Of a stretch of 64,000 nucleotides of DNA, positions 40,523 to 50,080 are shown piece by piece. Source of the stretch: Schizochytrium sp. CCTCC M209059 (lineage: Eukaryota > Sar > Bigyra > Thraustochytrida > Thraustochytriidae). A model generated the notes under the pieces. That model saw only the letters and a program-made list of their open reading frames with translations, was not told the origin of the DNA and did no database searches. The position numbers and the translations under genes were made by a program. Position 1 is the first letter of the stretch, and every line of letters starts with the position of its first letter. The stretch lies in NCBI GenBank assembly GCA_000818945.1, contig KN805371.1, positions 618,666 to 682,665 of the forward strand. Direction: 5' to 3'.

Positions 40523-41226
40523 CCTCCCCGTGCTTGTCCTGTCCGTCTATGCCCTCTCTCTCTCTCTCTCTCTCTGCGCGCTGGGCTGCGCACGCGCCGC
40601 GTCTCCGCCTCGCACGGTCAATCGACTTTTGCTCGCAGCACGGTCGCTCGATCCATGACGAGAGTTTTTTTTTTTTTCTCAGGTTTTTTTGGCTTTTGCG
40701 TTTCGCAGACCAAAATGACCGACCGACCATCGTTCGCGCCAGCCAGCTTGATGCAAAACGCCGATGCGCAGTCAGTCTCTCGACCGTGAGACCGAGCGCC
40801 CATCTGCATGTCTACCTCTTGCGCCGCATCGGCCGCGGGACTGTAGTCTCGATGCGCAGTTCGTTCGACCGTGAGACCCCCCATTCGCCAGCCGCCCTCG
40901 GTCTCGTTAAACCCCTCAATGTCATGGGCGATCCCTTGATGTCTTCCTTCCTTCCTCCGCGGCGTGTGCACCACGCAGCGTAGGCCAAGGTAGTAGGATC
41001 CTCGCCGCCTTGACCTTGACGTCAAAGCGTCATCGTCTTTCTGCTCAAGCACGTCGTCCACGCGAGCGGCCGGGGCTCGACGATCGCAGCGCGCGCGAAA
41101 AGGGAAAGAAGGCAGCAGGAGACCGCGGCTGCGAGACGTGCTTGTCGTGTCTGCCTGCGTCCGCACGCGCACGCACAGACGCACGCACGCACGCACGCAC
41201 GCTCAGACGGCACGGAGAACGAGAAG
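40523..41226. promoter_or_regulatory. Divergent spacer between VPS28 and the lipase-like gene
   Basis: About 700 bp. A CT dinucleotide run (40555-40575), a T-run (40666-40677), a near-repeat of GACCGTGAGACC/CGACCGTGAGACC (around 40779-40792 and 40866-40878) and a GCAC run just before the ATG (about 41180-41200). No gene is supported. Confidence 0.5.
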
Positions 41227-42234
41227 ATGGCGTCCGCGCGGCTCTTGCAAGCGCCCTCGTACGTTTCTGCGTCAGGGGCGAAGCAAGGGAGCTTCGTGAA
41301 CTTGCAGGGCCTGACGCTTGCCACGTACGAGTGGGAGCACAAGACCCAGGGCGAGCCTAAGGGCATAATTCTTGCCATGCACGGCGTCTCGTGCCACTTG
41401 CACTACGAGTATCTCAATATTGGCACCTTTGCCGCAGAGGATGGCTCCAAAGGATACGAGGGCGCTGAGCTCCACGAGCCACAGTACGCCGGCAGCTGGG
41501 TGGAACGTCTGAACGAAGAGGGTTACCTTTTCACTGGCATGGATTTGCAGTCTTATGGTTTAAGCGAGGGGGCGCGGGGTCTCCAGTACTTCTTCGAACG
41601 TTTCGAGGACCACGTGACTGATCTTGTACAATTTCGTAAGATGGTGAGCGAAGAACACCCGAATACGCCCATCTACCTCATGGGCATTTCAATGGGAGGT
41701 TGCATTGCCGCGCGTCTGGCTGAGTTCGATTGTGCCTTTCCGTACGCGGGTCTTATTCTCCTGGCCCCGATGCTCTCGATCGAGCAGCTCAAGAAGAGAC
41801 CCATCAACAAGGTCCTCCTTCCCTTGGCTGACTGCATGTCTGCTCTGGCGCCGACTCTTCGTCTTGCGGACAAAGCGGCACACCCCAACGTCTTGCTTCG
41901 CAAGCATTTTGAGGCCGATCCTCTCAACGAGACGACATACAAGATTCGCGTTCGTGTCGCCGCGGAGTGTCTCAAGGTTGTGGAGCGTGCGCGCCAGGAA
42001 CTGACGCAGATCAAGTGCCCGCTCCTGGCCGTGCACTCTCGTCACGATACCATGACAGACCCGGCAGGGTCGGAGCTGGCAGTGGATCTTGCCACGAGCT
42101 CGTCCAAGACGCTCAAGCTGCTCGACGAGCCTTATCTTTGGCATGAACTTGGTCACGAGCCTGGTAATGCCAAGGTTCTTCAACTCGTGGTCGAGTGGCT
42201 GGCCATGCCGCTCGCCGAAGTGACCAACAATTAA
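41227..42234 (+). CDS. Monoacylglycerol-lipase-like alpha/beta hydrolase
   Basis: 335 aa. Serine hydrolase of the Hydrolase_4/MAGL-like group, which cleaves monoacylglycerols or lysophospholipids. The oxyanion motif is LAMHGVSCH, the nucleophile elbow YLMGISMGGCIAARLAE. The acid lies in HSRHDTMTDPAGS (second Asp by analogy with MAGL) and the His in YLWHELGHEPGN. PMLSIEQLKK begins the lid. The triad looks complete. It is the intact paralogue of the degenerate gene at 27402-29303, sharing YAGSWVE and the LWHEL end. The substrate cannot be read from sequence. Confidence 0.87.
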   Translation: MASARLLQAPSYVSASGAKQGSFVNLQGLTLATYEWEHKTQGEPKGIILAMHGVSCHLHYEYLNIGTFAAEDGSKGYEGAELHEPQYAGSWVERLNEEGYLFTGMDLQSYGLSEGARGLQYFFERFEDHVTDLVQFRKMVSEEHPNTPIYLMGISMGGCIAARLAEFDCAFPYAGLILLAPMLSIEQLKKRPINKVLLPLADCMSALAPTLRLADKAAHPNVLLRKHFEADPLNETTYKIRVRVAAECLKVVERARQELTQIKCPLLAVHSRHDTMTDPAGSELAVDLATSSSKTLKLLDEPYLWHELGHEPGNAKVLQLVVEWLAMPLAEVTNN

Positions 42235-43214
42235 ATCCCTCGTCTTTAGAGAAAGAAATGGAAAGAAGGCTAGCATTTGTTGAAAAAGTTGAGAAAAAAC
42301 GAGCTTTGCATCTTTCTACACGTGTGTTACCAAGATTGTTCATAGCTATCTGCAATGCAAATTTGTGCACCAAAGCGTCATTTAACTTCGCGAGCTTTCC
42401 CCCGACCAGAGGTCCCGCTCCCAGCTAGCTGCTGCTGCTGCTGCTGCTGTCTACCGGTTCTCTTTCGCTAGCGCCACGCCAAGATTCTCTTCCCTCTCTC
42501 GGTCCCCGCGTTGCCAGCCCAGTTTATCTCCTCTCCACGGCTCCGTACTTGCCGATCTCACCTCACCTCGCAGGTTCCCGCTTGCGATTCGCAGACGCCC
42601 GGACATCGCCCCTTCCCTTCTTCATCTGCTATACCTTCTCCTCGACCCCATCGTGGTCGCTATCCTCTTACAAGACAAGCTGGCTGCGGCAGTCAATTCG
42701 AGAGTGTCGAAGGGCTCAATCAAGCCAAGCAGGCCAAGGCAACTTGAAGGCAAGCCAAGGCAAGCCAAATACGTATATATATTTAGCAGCGTCAAAAAGC
42801 GCGCCGGCAAACACCCCAACGCCCCGCGCCTCGTGCTCCTCTCACCCGCGCGCGCGCCCGCACGCACGCACGCGCGTCCGTCTCGCCTCGCCTCACCTCG
42901 CCTCGCGTCCGCCGCCCGCCGCGGCGCGAGGGGGCGCAAGCGAGCGAGCGAGCAAGAGCGAGCGGGGAAAGTGCGCGAGGCCCTTTCCGCTCGGACCCTC
43001 CCTCGCTCGGACCCTCCCCCGCCGCGCCTTCGCACGGGGCCGCGCAGGCAGACACGCACGCAGGCACGCACGCAGGCACGCACGCAGGCACGCACGCGGG
43101 CACGCAGGCACGTACGCGGGCACGTACGCGGGCACGTACGCGGGCACGTACGCGGGCACGCAGACACGGGAAGGAGGCGAGCGCGTCCCAGCCTGCTTTT
43201 TGGAGAAAGGAACA
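42235..43214. promoter_or_regulatory. Spacer and 5' region of the PP1-inhibitor gene
   Basis: About 980 bp. Contains a CTG triplet run (42430-42449), a TATATATATTT patch (42774-42784) and a 12-mer minisatellite directly upstream of the ATG (listed separately). An open frame from 42549 runs through it in phase with the next gene, but it lacks an early plausible start and encodes low-complexity Arg/His repeats. Confidence 0.5.
43049..43167 (+). repeat. 12-bp minisatellite (two related unit types)
   Basis: About 120 bp of tandem 12-mers. The first part repeats GCAGGCACGCAC (about four units) and the second GCGGGCACGTAC (about four units), a two-base variant. It ends about 48 bp before the ATG at 43215, so it is probably in the 5' UTR or core promoter of the PP1-inhibitor gene. 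It is in phase with the downstream frame. Confidence 0.85.
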
Positions 43215-43568
43215 ATGTCCGAGTCGAGGCACGTGCAGGCGCGCGAGGAGGACTACGAGGGCCACGAGGATGAGCAGATGGAAAAGCACCTCACGATGAA
43301 GTACAACATGCGCGAGCTGCGGCTCTTCACCGAGTTCGAAATGTGGGTGTCGGAATTCCTCGAGGAACAGGTCCCGGACGACTCCGAAAGACCCGTCATC
43401 GAGGCCGCCAAGATGGTGCTTTTGTCCGAGGAGAAGCGCGCCAAGGCCTTGCAAAAGATTCTCCAGCCGCATATTTCGGACGAAGAAGTCCTTGATTCCT
43501 TTATTGAGGAGTACATGGATCGATTTAACGATCTCCCCGACGACGTTTTGGAGATTTTGCGGTCATGA
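43215..43568 (+). CDS. PPP1R14/CPI-17-like protein phosphatase 1 inhibitor
   Basis: 117 aa. The segment LTMKYNMRELRLFTEFEMWV aligns by eye with the PHIN/CPI-17 core (V-T-V-K-Y-[DN]-R-R-E-L-x-x-R). T27 falls on the regulatory Thr (Thr38 of CPI-17), whose phosphorylation makes the animal protein a strong PP1/myosin-phosphatase inhibitor. The rest (EEKRAKALQKIL, VLDSFIEEYMDRFNDL) matches the helical LLELxSEEERxRKIQxLL...VEDFIQELLxKL pattern. It lacks the basic residues directly before the Thr that PKC needs (it has EKHLT), so kinase control may differ. The ATG follows AGGAACA. Confidence 0.72.
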   Translation: MSESRHVQAREEDYEGHEDEQMEKHLTMKYNMRELRLFTEFEMWVSEFLEEQVPDDSERPVIEAAKMVLLSEEKRAKALQKILQPHISDEEVLDSFIEEYMDRFNDLPDDVLEILRS

Positions 43569-44189
43569 GCACGGAAAAATAACCAGTTCGGCGGTTGCTC
43601 TCAGTCGATGCAATGGTGCCTTGGTGCCACATACTCGTACGCACGCACGCACGCACATGCATACAAGCCCGAATGGCCGAATTTTCATCGTCAGGTAATC
43701 CTTTTCTCCTCCCGCCAATGACGCAGAAACACAGAGAAGATCGAGACAGACGTGCGAGCCGGCATTATCAAAGTGCCGTTTGCTGCGCTATTCTGACTAA
43801 TGTTGCTAAAAGAAGAGAAAGAGAAAGTGGAGAAAAGGGAAAGAGTGCGCGTCGGCCGGCACTGGTCCCTTAAAAAGCAAAATAAAAATAAGCGTTGGGT
43901 TGGCGCGAGCCATACCCACGCAAAGATTGTTCCCGGCGGCAGTCAATGTCTTCGAGTCGTCAACTGGTCACCCCCATCCCGCTGCATAAGGCAAGGCTTA
44001 TGTTTCGTTTGGGCTCGGGCAAGCACCGCCAAAGTCCGGAGAGCTTTTGTCAGTAAAAACTACCTAAACCTAAGAAAAGTGAAACTATTTGACTGCCTGA
44101 ATTTGTTTTACGCAAGGAGTAGCCATATCTATTCAACAACGTCAACAACAATAACAACACCAGCAAGTAGAACACTGCGCACAGCCTAC
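43569..44189. other. Convergent spacer after the PP1-inhibitor gene
   Basis: About 620 bp, AT-richer, with a short GCAC run (43639-43655). Presumably the two 3' UTRs. No gene or structured element recognised. Confidence 0.4.
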
Positions 44190-45593
44190 TTACTGGGTTT
44201 TCTTCGTATCGCGCGGCTCTGCGACGCCTGCGGCCGTAGTCTCGTCAGGATCAGTGATCGCGTCGTCCTCGAGCTCAAACTCTGAAGCGCAGAGCACAAC
44301 GAAGAACATGATCACGACCAGAATAACGAGAGCAAGAATGACACCGCTCATGGGCAAAGACCGTAGAAAAGAACGCCATAGACGCTTTGAAGACAAGACG
44401 ATACCACTACTTTGCGGGCTAATCTCGCCTTTCAGCGCCTTGACAACAAATTGCTCGACGCCCTTGGCCTCCTCCTCAAGATCCTCATAAAAGGCATCTC
44501 CTTCGGTATCAATGATCACAACGCGGGGCAGGTCATCAAGGAAGATGCCATAGTCTTCGAGAAAGGCGGTCCACGCTTTACCATCAATATGTGCCATGAC
44601 AACGCGCGAAAGGGCGTCCTCTGGGAAGCTGCTTGCCTGACCGCGCGCCATCGCTCGAAGCTTTGAGAGAAATTGCGTTGTGTTCTTGCGGTCGTCCGGA
44701 TTGACAGCACCGAGAACGAGCATGCGGCCGGGCTGCGCAGAGAGCAACTGAAAGTTATGCGTACCAAGCTCGGTAAAGACGGGCACGTTTTGCGTAGAGG
44801 CCCAGGTCTTGACAGCTTCGACGTCGAGCATATCTCCCTGGAACCAAACTGGGACCTCGTTTGCTTCAAACCGCAAGAGTACCGGGGCATCACCGGCGTC
44901 GGCGCCTTCGCAAAAGGAAGGGGCCGATGGCCCGTTGCAGAAATGAGTCCAGCATGCCTCGCCGAGACACTCGGCAAAGAGAGCAGAGGGCCGTAGCGCC
45001 TTGGCGGCCTCGGCAACGGTTTGTACGCTCTTCGCTTCGGGGGAGACGGTCTTGCCAAGGACAACAAAAGACACGGGGTCCTTGGCTGGATCACGTTCCG
45101 TTGACGGTTGCTTGAACCAAGCGAGAAGATCTTCGGGTTTCTCAAAGTGACGCAGAGGGTCTGCAAGCATGCGCTCGCCGAACGCGAGCAGCGCATCGAG
45201 ACTTCTGCCTGATCTATACTCGGTCACCTTCTCGCCATCCTCAAAGTACATGACGCGAGGGTAGCTGTTGATTTCAAAGCGTGATTTGAGCTTCTTTTGC
45301 AGCGTGGCATCGACCTTGGCGACCTTGATCTCATCCCCAAAGTAGTTTTCTGCGGCATCGCTCAGCACTGGGCCAAAACGCTTGCAATGTCCGCACCACG
45401 GGGCGTGGAACATGACGAGCCATCTTCCTTCCTTGATTCCCTCGTCAAAGTTGAAGTCCTTGAGCTCGTGCGTTTCGCCTTTTTTCTTCCGATCCAGCAG
45501 GCCCGCCTCCGCCACGAAGGGCAGGCTCGTAGCCATCGTCATCACGGTCGCCACCAGCACCAGCGCCGCGCGAGCCGCCCAGGTCGGCCGCAT
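44190..45593 (-). CDS. TMX3-like transmembrane protein disulfide isomerase
   Basis: 467 aa from the ATG at 45591-45593 (the frame begins with GTG). The signal peptide is about 1-30. One thioredoxin domain (about 38-145) has FHAPWCGHCKRF (CGHC at 67-70) and the cis-Pro in SYPRVMYFEDG. It is followed by two redox-inactive thioredoxin-like regions and a single C-terminal membrane segment (GVILALVILVVIMFFVVL, about 425-445). The tail is acidic and ends KKTQ, a canonical KKxx ER-retrieval signal. This architecture matches TMX3/PDIA13, an ER oxidoreductase. It is divergent from the GluRS gene. Confidence 0.88.
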   Translation of the reverse strand: MRPTWAARAALVLVATVMTMATSLPFVAEAGLLDRKKKGETHELKDFNFDEGIKEGRWLVMFHAPWCGHCKRFGPVLSDAAENYFGDEIKVAKVDATLQKKLKSRFEINSYPRVMYFEDGEKVTEYRSGRSLDALLAFGERMLADPLRHFEKPEDLLAWFKQPSTERDPAKDPVSFVVLGKTVSPEAKSVQTVAEAAKALRPSALFAECLGEACWTHFCNGPSAPSFCEGADAGDAPVLLRFEANEVPVWFQGDMLDVEAVKTWASTQNVPVFTELGTHNFQLLSAQPGRMLVLGAVNPDDRKNTTQFLSKLRAMARGQASSFPEDALSRVVMAHIDGKAWTAFLEDYGIFLDDLPRVVIIDTEGDAFYEDLEEEAKGVEQFVVKALKGEISPQSSGIVLSSKRLWRSFLRSLPMSGVILALVILVVIMFFVVLCASEFELEDDAITDPDETTAAGVAEPRDTKKTQ

Positions 45594-46305
45594 CTTCCTC
45601 GCTTGGCTTTTCGTATATATTCCCCCGCGCACTCGCGCACGGCGCTAGCTGCTCGTTCGCTGCGCACGTAGCAGCGGCCAGTCGGGTTGGGTCGTTTGTT
45701 TTTGGCCCGGGACTCCGAGGCGCACAAAGTGCGGCTGCTCGTGCGTGCCTAGCCTAGCCTTGCCTTACGTTGCCTTGCGTTGCCTTGCGTTGCCTTGCGT
45801 TACGTCGCCTTGCGTTGCCTTGCGTGCGAGCGACGCCTCAATTCACTCCCGCCGCGCAGCCGATATCTTCCGCGGCAGCCGCGTCGACCGGGGTTCGAGC
45901 GCTTGCTTGCGTATCTGCTTTCCTTTCCTTTTCTTTCCTTTCCTTTCCGTCAAGTTTCCCCCTTCAAGTTTCCTTTTCTCTCCTGCGTGCTCGCTTGCTT
46001 GCTCGCTCGCTTGCTTGCTTGCTGTGCGCTCTGTCTTGGGCTCCTTGGTTGCTTTGCTTTGCTTTGCTTTGCTTTGCTTTGTTTTGCTTTGCTTTGCTTT
46101 GCTTTGCTTTGCTTTGCGCTTTCTTGGCCTTGCCTCTCGTCGAGCGCAGTGTCGAGCGCAGTAGCCTTTAGAAGAAGGCCGTGCTCGACCAGAAGGCAGA
46201 GAGCAGAAAGCAGAAAGCAGAGAGACACCAGATCGCAGAGCTCGGGCGCGGGCCCAGCGAGCCGCCCCGTCTCCGCCGCGAAGACTCTTGGTGCACGACG
46301 CGACC
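45594..46305. promoter_or_regulatory. Divergent spacer with pentanucleotide-type repeats
   Basis: About 710 bp between TMX3-like and GluRS genes. Contains a TTGCC/TTGCG decamer array (about 45759-45828) and a GCTTT pentamer array (46051-46117, listed separately), with CTTGC tetramers between. Promoters for both genes must be here. Confidence 0.5.
46051..46117 (+). repeat. (GCTTT)n pentanucleotide repeat
   Basis: About 13 copies with one interruption (GTTTT at 46081-46085). It lies in the divergent promoter region about 190 bp upstream of the GluRS ATG. Confidence 0.9.
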
Positions 46306-48114
46306 ATGGCGCTGGTGGCGCCGCTGCGTGCGCTGGCAAGGCGTGGTCAGGAAGGCCGTCCATGGCAGCTGGCCAGGACCACCACTGCCAACACCTCCAC
46401 CACCCTGGGCAGCAGCACTCTCAACGCAGGACCTCTGCAACAGCTGGGGCTGCCGCGTGCAAGGATGCTCTGCGCGTCGGCGAGCGGAGAAGGATCCGAG
46501 GCGTCGACGCAGACGCCGGTCGTGAGGACGCGATACGCGCCGAGCCCGACGGGGTCGCTGCACTTGGGCGGCCTGCGCACGGCGCTCTTCAACTATCTGT
46601 GGGCGCGCAAACACGGTCCAGGGAGCGCCTTCCTCGTGCGCATCGAGGACACCGACAGAACAAGAACGATCCCTGGTGCTGCTGATAATTTGCTGAAAAC
46701 GATGGCCAGATTTGGACTCGAAGCCGACGAGCCCGTGGAGCAGCAGTCAGATCGCACCGAGCTTTATCGAAAGCATGCCGACGAATTGTTGGAGCAGGGC
46801 CACGCGTACAGGTGCTTTTGCTCGGCCGAGCGTCTCGCCGAGGTTCGCGCCCAGCAGTCGCGCCACGGTAAGGCTACTGCATACGACCGAAAGTGCCGCG
46901 GTATCTCCGCGGAAGACTCGGATACACGCGCGGCTAGTGGTGAGTCTTTTACCGTGCGACTGCGTGCGCCGCTCACGGGTCGCACTCAGGTCGACGATCT
47001 TGTCTGCGGCCGCGTTTCATTCGAAAACAAGGTCATGGACGACCAGGTCCTCCTCAAGTCAGACGGCTTTCCAACATATCATTTGGCATCCGTGGTCGAC
47101 GACCACGACATGCGTATTACGCACGTTATCCGCGGCGAGGAATGGCTGAGCTCTACGCCCAAGCATCTTACGCTGTATAGCATGTTCGGCTGGACTCCGC
47201 CGCAGTTTGCGCACTTGCCGCTGCTGCTCAACACGGATCGTTCCAAGCTCTCGAAACGGAATGCAGATTCGGCCGTGACAGAGCTCCTAGGTGACGGAGG
47301 CGCCGCGTCCGGGTACTCAACCATGGCAATCCTCAATTTTGTGGCGCTCTTGGGGTGGAGTCCTGCGCAGGCAGCCATGGCCGCTGCCGCCGCTTCGCTG
47401 GACAGCAATGAGACCGCGGATGGCATCGTGCAGGACAAGTCATGGCTTGCAAACTTTGCCGAGGCGCCTGAGGGTGACGACGCGCGCGAAAGCATGATCT
47501 TTACAGACTTGAACTCTCTTGCCAGCGCCTTTGACCTCGCGCACGCCACTCGCAAAGGTGCAGTGGTGGACCCGGACTTTTTGCATTGGCTCAGCGGCCA
47601 GCATGTTCGTCGCCAGGATCGTGCCTCGCTTATCGAGGCCCTCCGCTCGCAGCTTGGCTGGGACTCGTCTTCATTTTCTGATGAGTACGCGGACCGAGTG
47701 CTCGATCTGATCCTCTTTCGCGTCTTTCGCGTGCGCGATCTGCATGAAGTCGCAGCACACTTTTTCGCGCCGCCAGGACGGCCCGAGATCGTTCTTCAAG
47801 ACGAAAAAATTTCGAGTCCACAGGATTCAATTGCGCCAAAAGAAATTATGCTCCTCGCTCTCGAGGTAGGCGCTGAGACCTTGTCCGCGGTGGATGATTT
47901 CTCACCCAAGAATCTCAAAGCGGCGCTTAAGCGATTACCAAAGGAGGTGTCGCAGCGCCGAGGCGCCAAAGTGAAAGTCCCTCATGTGATGCTTTCGGTC
48001 CGCTGGGCCACCACCGGGGCCACGGTTGGCGCAAGTCTTCCGGAAACTTTGGCTTTGCTAGGTCGCGAGCGTGTAGTGGAACGTTTGCAGCACGCGCGCT
48101 CAATCATTGCCTGA
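46306..48114 (+). CDS. EARS2: Glutamyl-tRNA synthetase, organellar (EARS2-type)
   Basis: 602 aa from the ATG in ACCATGGC (46306). Class I aminoacyl-tRNA synthetase charging tRNA-Glu. Residues 1-70 are Arg/Ser/Thr/Ala-rich, a likely mitochondrial targeting sequence. The Rossmann core begins RTRYAPSPTGSLHLGGLRTA (HIGH equivalent HLGG, 86-89) with VRIEDTDRTR. The GluRS YRCFCSAERL, WLSSTPKHLTLY and the KMSKS equivalent KLSKR (314-318) follow, then a C-terminal helical anticodon-binding domain. It is of bacterial/organellar type, not the cytosolic one. It could be non-discriminating (also charging tRNA-Gln), which cannot be told here. Confidence 0.95.
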   Translation: MALVAPLRALARRGQEGRPWQLARTTTANTSTTLGSSTLNAGPLQQLGLPRARMLCASASGEGSEASTQTPVVRTRYAPSPTGSLHLGGLRTALFNYLWARKHGPGSAFLVRIEDTDRTRTIPGAADNLLKTMARFGLEADEPVEQQSDRTELYRKHADELLEQGHAYRCFCSAERLAEVRAQQSRHGKATAYDRKCRGISAEDSDTRAASGESFTVRLRAPLTGRTQVDDLVCGRVSFENKVMDDQVLLKSDGFPTYHLASVVDDHDMRITHVIRGEEWLSSTPKHLTLYSMFGWTPPQFAHLPLLLNTDRSKLSKRNADSAVTELLGDGGAASGYSTMAILNFVALLGWSPAQAAMAAAAASLDSNETADGIVQDKSWLANFAEAPEGDDARESMIFTDLNSLASAFDLAHATRKGAVVDPDFLHWLSGQHVRRQDRASLIEALRSQLGWDSSSFSDEYADRVLDLILFRVFRVRDLHEVAAHFFAPPGRPEIVLQDEKISSPQDSIAPKEIMLLALEVGAETLSAVDDFSPKNLKAALKRLPKEVSQRRGAKVKVPHVMLSVRWATTGATVGASLPETLALLGRERVVERLQHARSIIA

Positions 48115-48381
48115 TTTATTCTGAAAAACAAAACCGATGCTGCCTTTCTCTTTTTATAAGCGTTCGTACCATATTATGACGATTTTGGCTGTGGTGCAAG
48201 TGACAGGGTTGTCGAGCAAACGCTCACATTACTGAAAGGTGCTCTGGAAGCATTCCTAAAGCCCCTCTCCGTTATTCTCGCACAAGTTGTCTCCGATCTT
48301 GCGGATTTTTTAAACAAGAAATTGGGGGATTCATTGGATCTGGACGTGAAATGACGGAAGCATGTTGATCTTGTGACGGAT

Positions 48382-49068
48382 ATGGCCGATCCGTTTCGTA
48401 TGGCACAGCTATCGCACACGGGGGTGCATGCAGAATCTCATTCTGCTTCCTCTTTGCCATCGCTATCGGTGAGGAAGAAAACAGTTCAGTTTGAGGTGAC
48501 ACTGTCGGCTTTTTGGAAACATGAAGCATCCCCAACTGAAGTCAGTGGTGATGACACGGAGGGGAATGTTGCTGAAGATACAGAGAACGACACGGGCGAT
48601 AATGGCCGAGATACAGAGATCGACTCCGCTAGTGTGGGCGAGGAGGAGGTGGAGGAGGAGGGAATTGCGATAAATAAGAACGAAGATAAACCTTTGAAGC
48701 AAACCCTCTTCCTGTCCCATCATTTTGATCATGATGAAAGCAGCAGCAGTACTGGTGGTAACGGGTCGTTTGGAGACGGTAAGACCCGTGAATTCGCAGA
48801 GCCTCTGGTACATGGATCCATTAGCTATACTGATGCGGAAACAGCAAAGATATCGGCTGTGGCGCGGCCAAAACCGAGTACCACTACAATCGTAAAGTAT
48901 GAGCCACCCAAACGCACTGATTTCTTCATCGGCGAGGATATTAGTGAGGAGTCGAAGAAGGAGGAAACTGCTCCCATTGCAACGGCAGTGAATTCGTCAC
49001 TCGTGATCGCACTACAGGCCGCGCAGGATTACGACGAAGGGATCGCTGAAGAGGATGAGAGGGATTAG
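48382..49068 (+). CDS. Hypothetical acidic protein with an RVxF-like motif
   Basis: 228 aa from the first ATG. No family recognised. It is Ser/Glu/Asp/Thr-rich and mostly disordered by composition, and less GC-rich than its neighbours. One feature near residue 33 is RKKTVQFEVTLSAFW, which fits the PP1-docking consensus [KR]-x(0,1)-[VI]-x-[FW]. A short C-terminal helix-like SSLVIALQAAQDYDEGIAEE follows. It occupies an otherwise empty 1.1-kb interval downstream of the GluRS gene. It could be a real fast-evolving gene or a chance frame. Confidence 0.4.
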   Translation: MADPFRMAQLSHTGVHAESHSASSLPSLSVRKKTVQFEVTLSAFWKHEASPTEVSGDDTEGNVAEDTENDTGDNGRDTEIDSASVGEEEVEEEGIAINKNEDKPLKQTLFLSHHFDHDESSSSTGGNGSFGDGKTREFAEPLVHGSISYTDAETAKISAVARPKPSTTTIVKYEPPKRTDFFIGEDISEESKKEETAPIATAVNSSLVIALQAAQDYDEGIAEEDERD

Positions 49069-49270
49069 TCCGATTCTAGCATCGAAGAAGAGTAACTCGC
49101 CAAAATGGGGGATGTTGGAAGCATGCTCATGAAGATATGCACACTTTTCTGGGCACAAGAAATAGAAAAAGAGGTGAAAGATGGAAAACGTTTGGTTATG
49201 TTGTTGAAGGGTGCGCTTGCCTATCTCTCCACATTCAAGGGTCAGAAAAAAGTCTGTCTTTGCTTGCCTT

Positions 49271-50080
49271 TTAGTAGTTGCCGCTGCCGCCGCCAAGGAA
49301 GTCGACATCGTCGGGGATGGCAGCGCCACCCTCCTCTTCCTCCTCCTCGACCTCGGGAGCCTTGCCGTTGGAGAGGAGCTCGGTGCCGTTGATGATGGCG
49401 TTGAGCTGGTACTCGAACTGCTTGGTCTTGTTGTCGCCGCGGACAAAAGTGTCGAGCCAGCGAATGGTGCCCTCCTGGTCGATGATGATGGCAAGGCCGA
49501 CACCAACGACAGCGCGCTTGAGGGCGGTCTTGAACTCGGCGTTGACCTTGTGCTCCGGGTCAAAGGCCATCTGGAAGTCGCAGTGCTGGGTGACACCAGC
49601 CTCGCCGTTGGGGCCCTTCATCTCGGCCATGAAGGCGCCCTGGTACTTCTTGAGCCACTTCTCAACATCGGCCTCGTCGTGGTCGCGGCTGATGGAGACA
49701 AAGTTGACCTTGCCCTCGTACTTCTTGTAAATATCGCTGAGGACAGCGAGGGTGACAAAGTCACTCTTGTTCAGGTTGCAGTGGAAGGTCACGACGACGG
49801 GCTTGCCCTGGCCAACGTCAAAGGCGTCACCGTTCTTGAACTTGAGCGGCTCCAGCGAGGGGGCCTTGGCGCCGATGGCCGGATCGTCGTCGTAGGTCAG
49901 GAGCTCCTTGGCTTCGTCCGAGAGCTCCTCGGTGGCGGGCGGCTTCGGGGGCGCGGCCGCGTCGGCGCCCGAGCTGCCGCTGCCCTCGAGCTGCTCGATG
50001 ATCTCGTCCTTCTTCTTGTTCTCCAGCTCCAGGTCCTTGACCTGCGCCTCGAGGGCCTCGGTGTTCGTCTGCTCCGCCAT
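49271..50080 (-). CDS. Thioredoxin-fold (redoxin/peroxiredoxin-like) protein with N-terminal coiled coil
   Basis: 269 aa from the ATG at 50078-50080 (the frame runs further upstream via GTG). Residues 5-35 form a short coiled coil (LEAQVKDLELENKKKDEII). Residues about 60-235 are redoxin-like: PAIGAKAPSLEPLKFKNGD, VVVTFHCNLNKSD, VLSDIYKKYEGKVNFVSISR, then QMAFDPEHKVNAEFK, VGLAIIIDQEGTIRW and a final helix. Where peroxiredoxins or thioredoxins carry TxxC or CxxC, it has a lone Cys (FHCNLNKSD), so activity is uncertain. The tail is acidic and Gly-rich. Codon use is strongly biased, as in highly expressed genes. Confidence 0.75.
   Translation of the reverse strand: MAEQTNTEALEAQVKDLELENKKKDEIIEQLEGSGSSGADAAAPPKPPATEELSDEAKELLTYDDDPAIGAKAPSLEPLKFKNGDAFDVGQGKPVVVTFHCNLNKSDFVTLAVLSDIYKKYEGKVNFVSISRDHDEADVEKWLKKYQGAFMAEMKGPNGEAGVTQHCDFQMAFDPEHKVNAEFKTALKRAVVGVGLAIIIDQEGTIRWLDTFVRGDNKTKQFEYQLNAIINGTELLSNGKAPEVEEEEEEGGAAIPDDVDFLGGGSGNY

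Noticed and set aside
39123..40789. Long open frames of MQCNA or HCIAL repeats, one of 510 codons reaching into VPS28 antisense
   Set aside because: They are forced by the stop-free GCAAT satellite and extend into shadow frames. No independent coding evidence.
42549..43214. 222-codon N-terminal extension of the PP1-inhibitor gene
   Set aside because: It crosses promoter-like DNA and a 12-mer minisatellite and encodes Arg/His/Gly repeats. The conserved family length is met from 43215.
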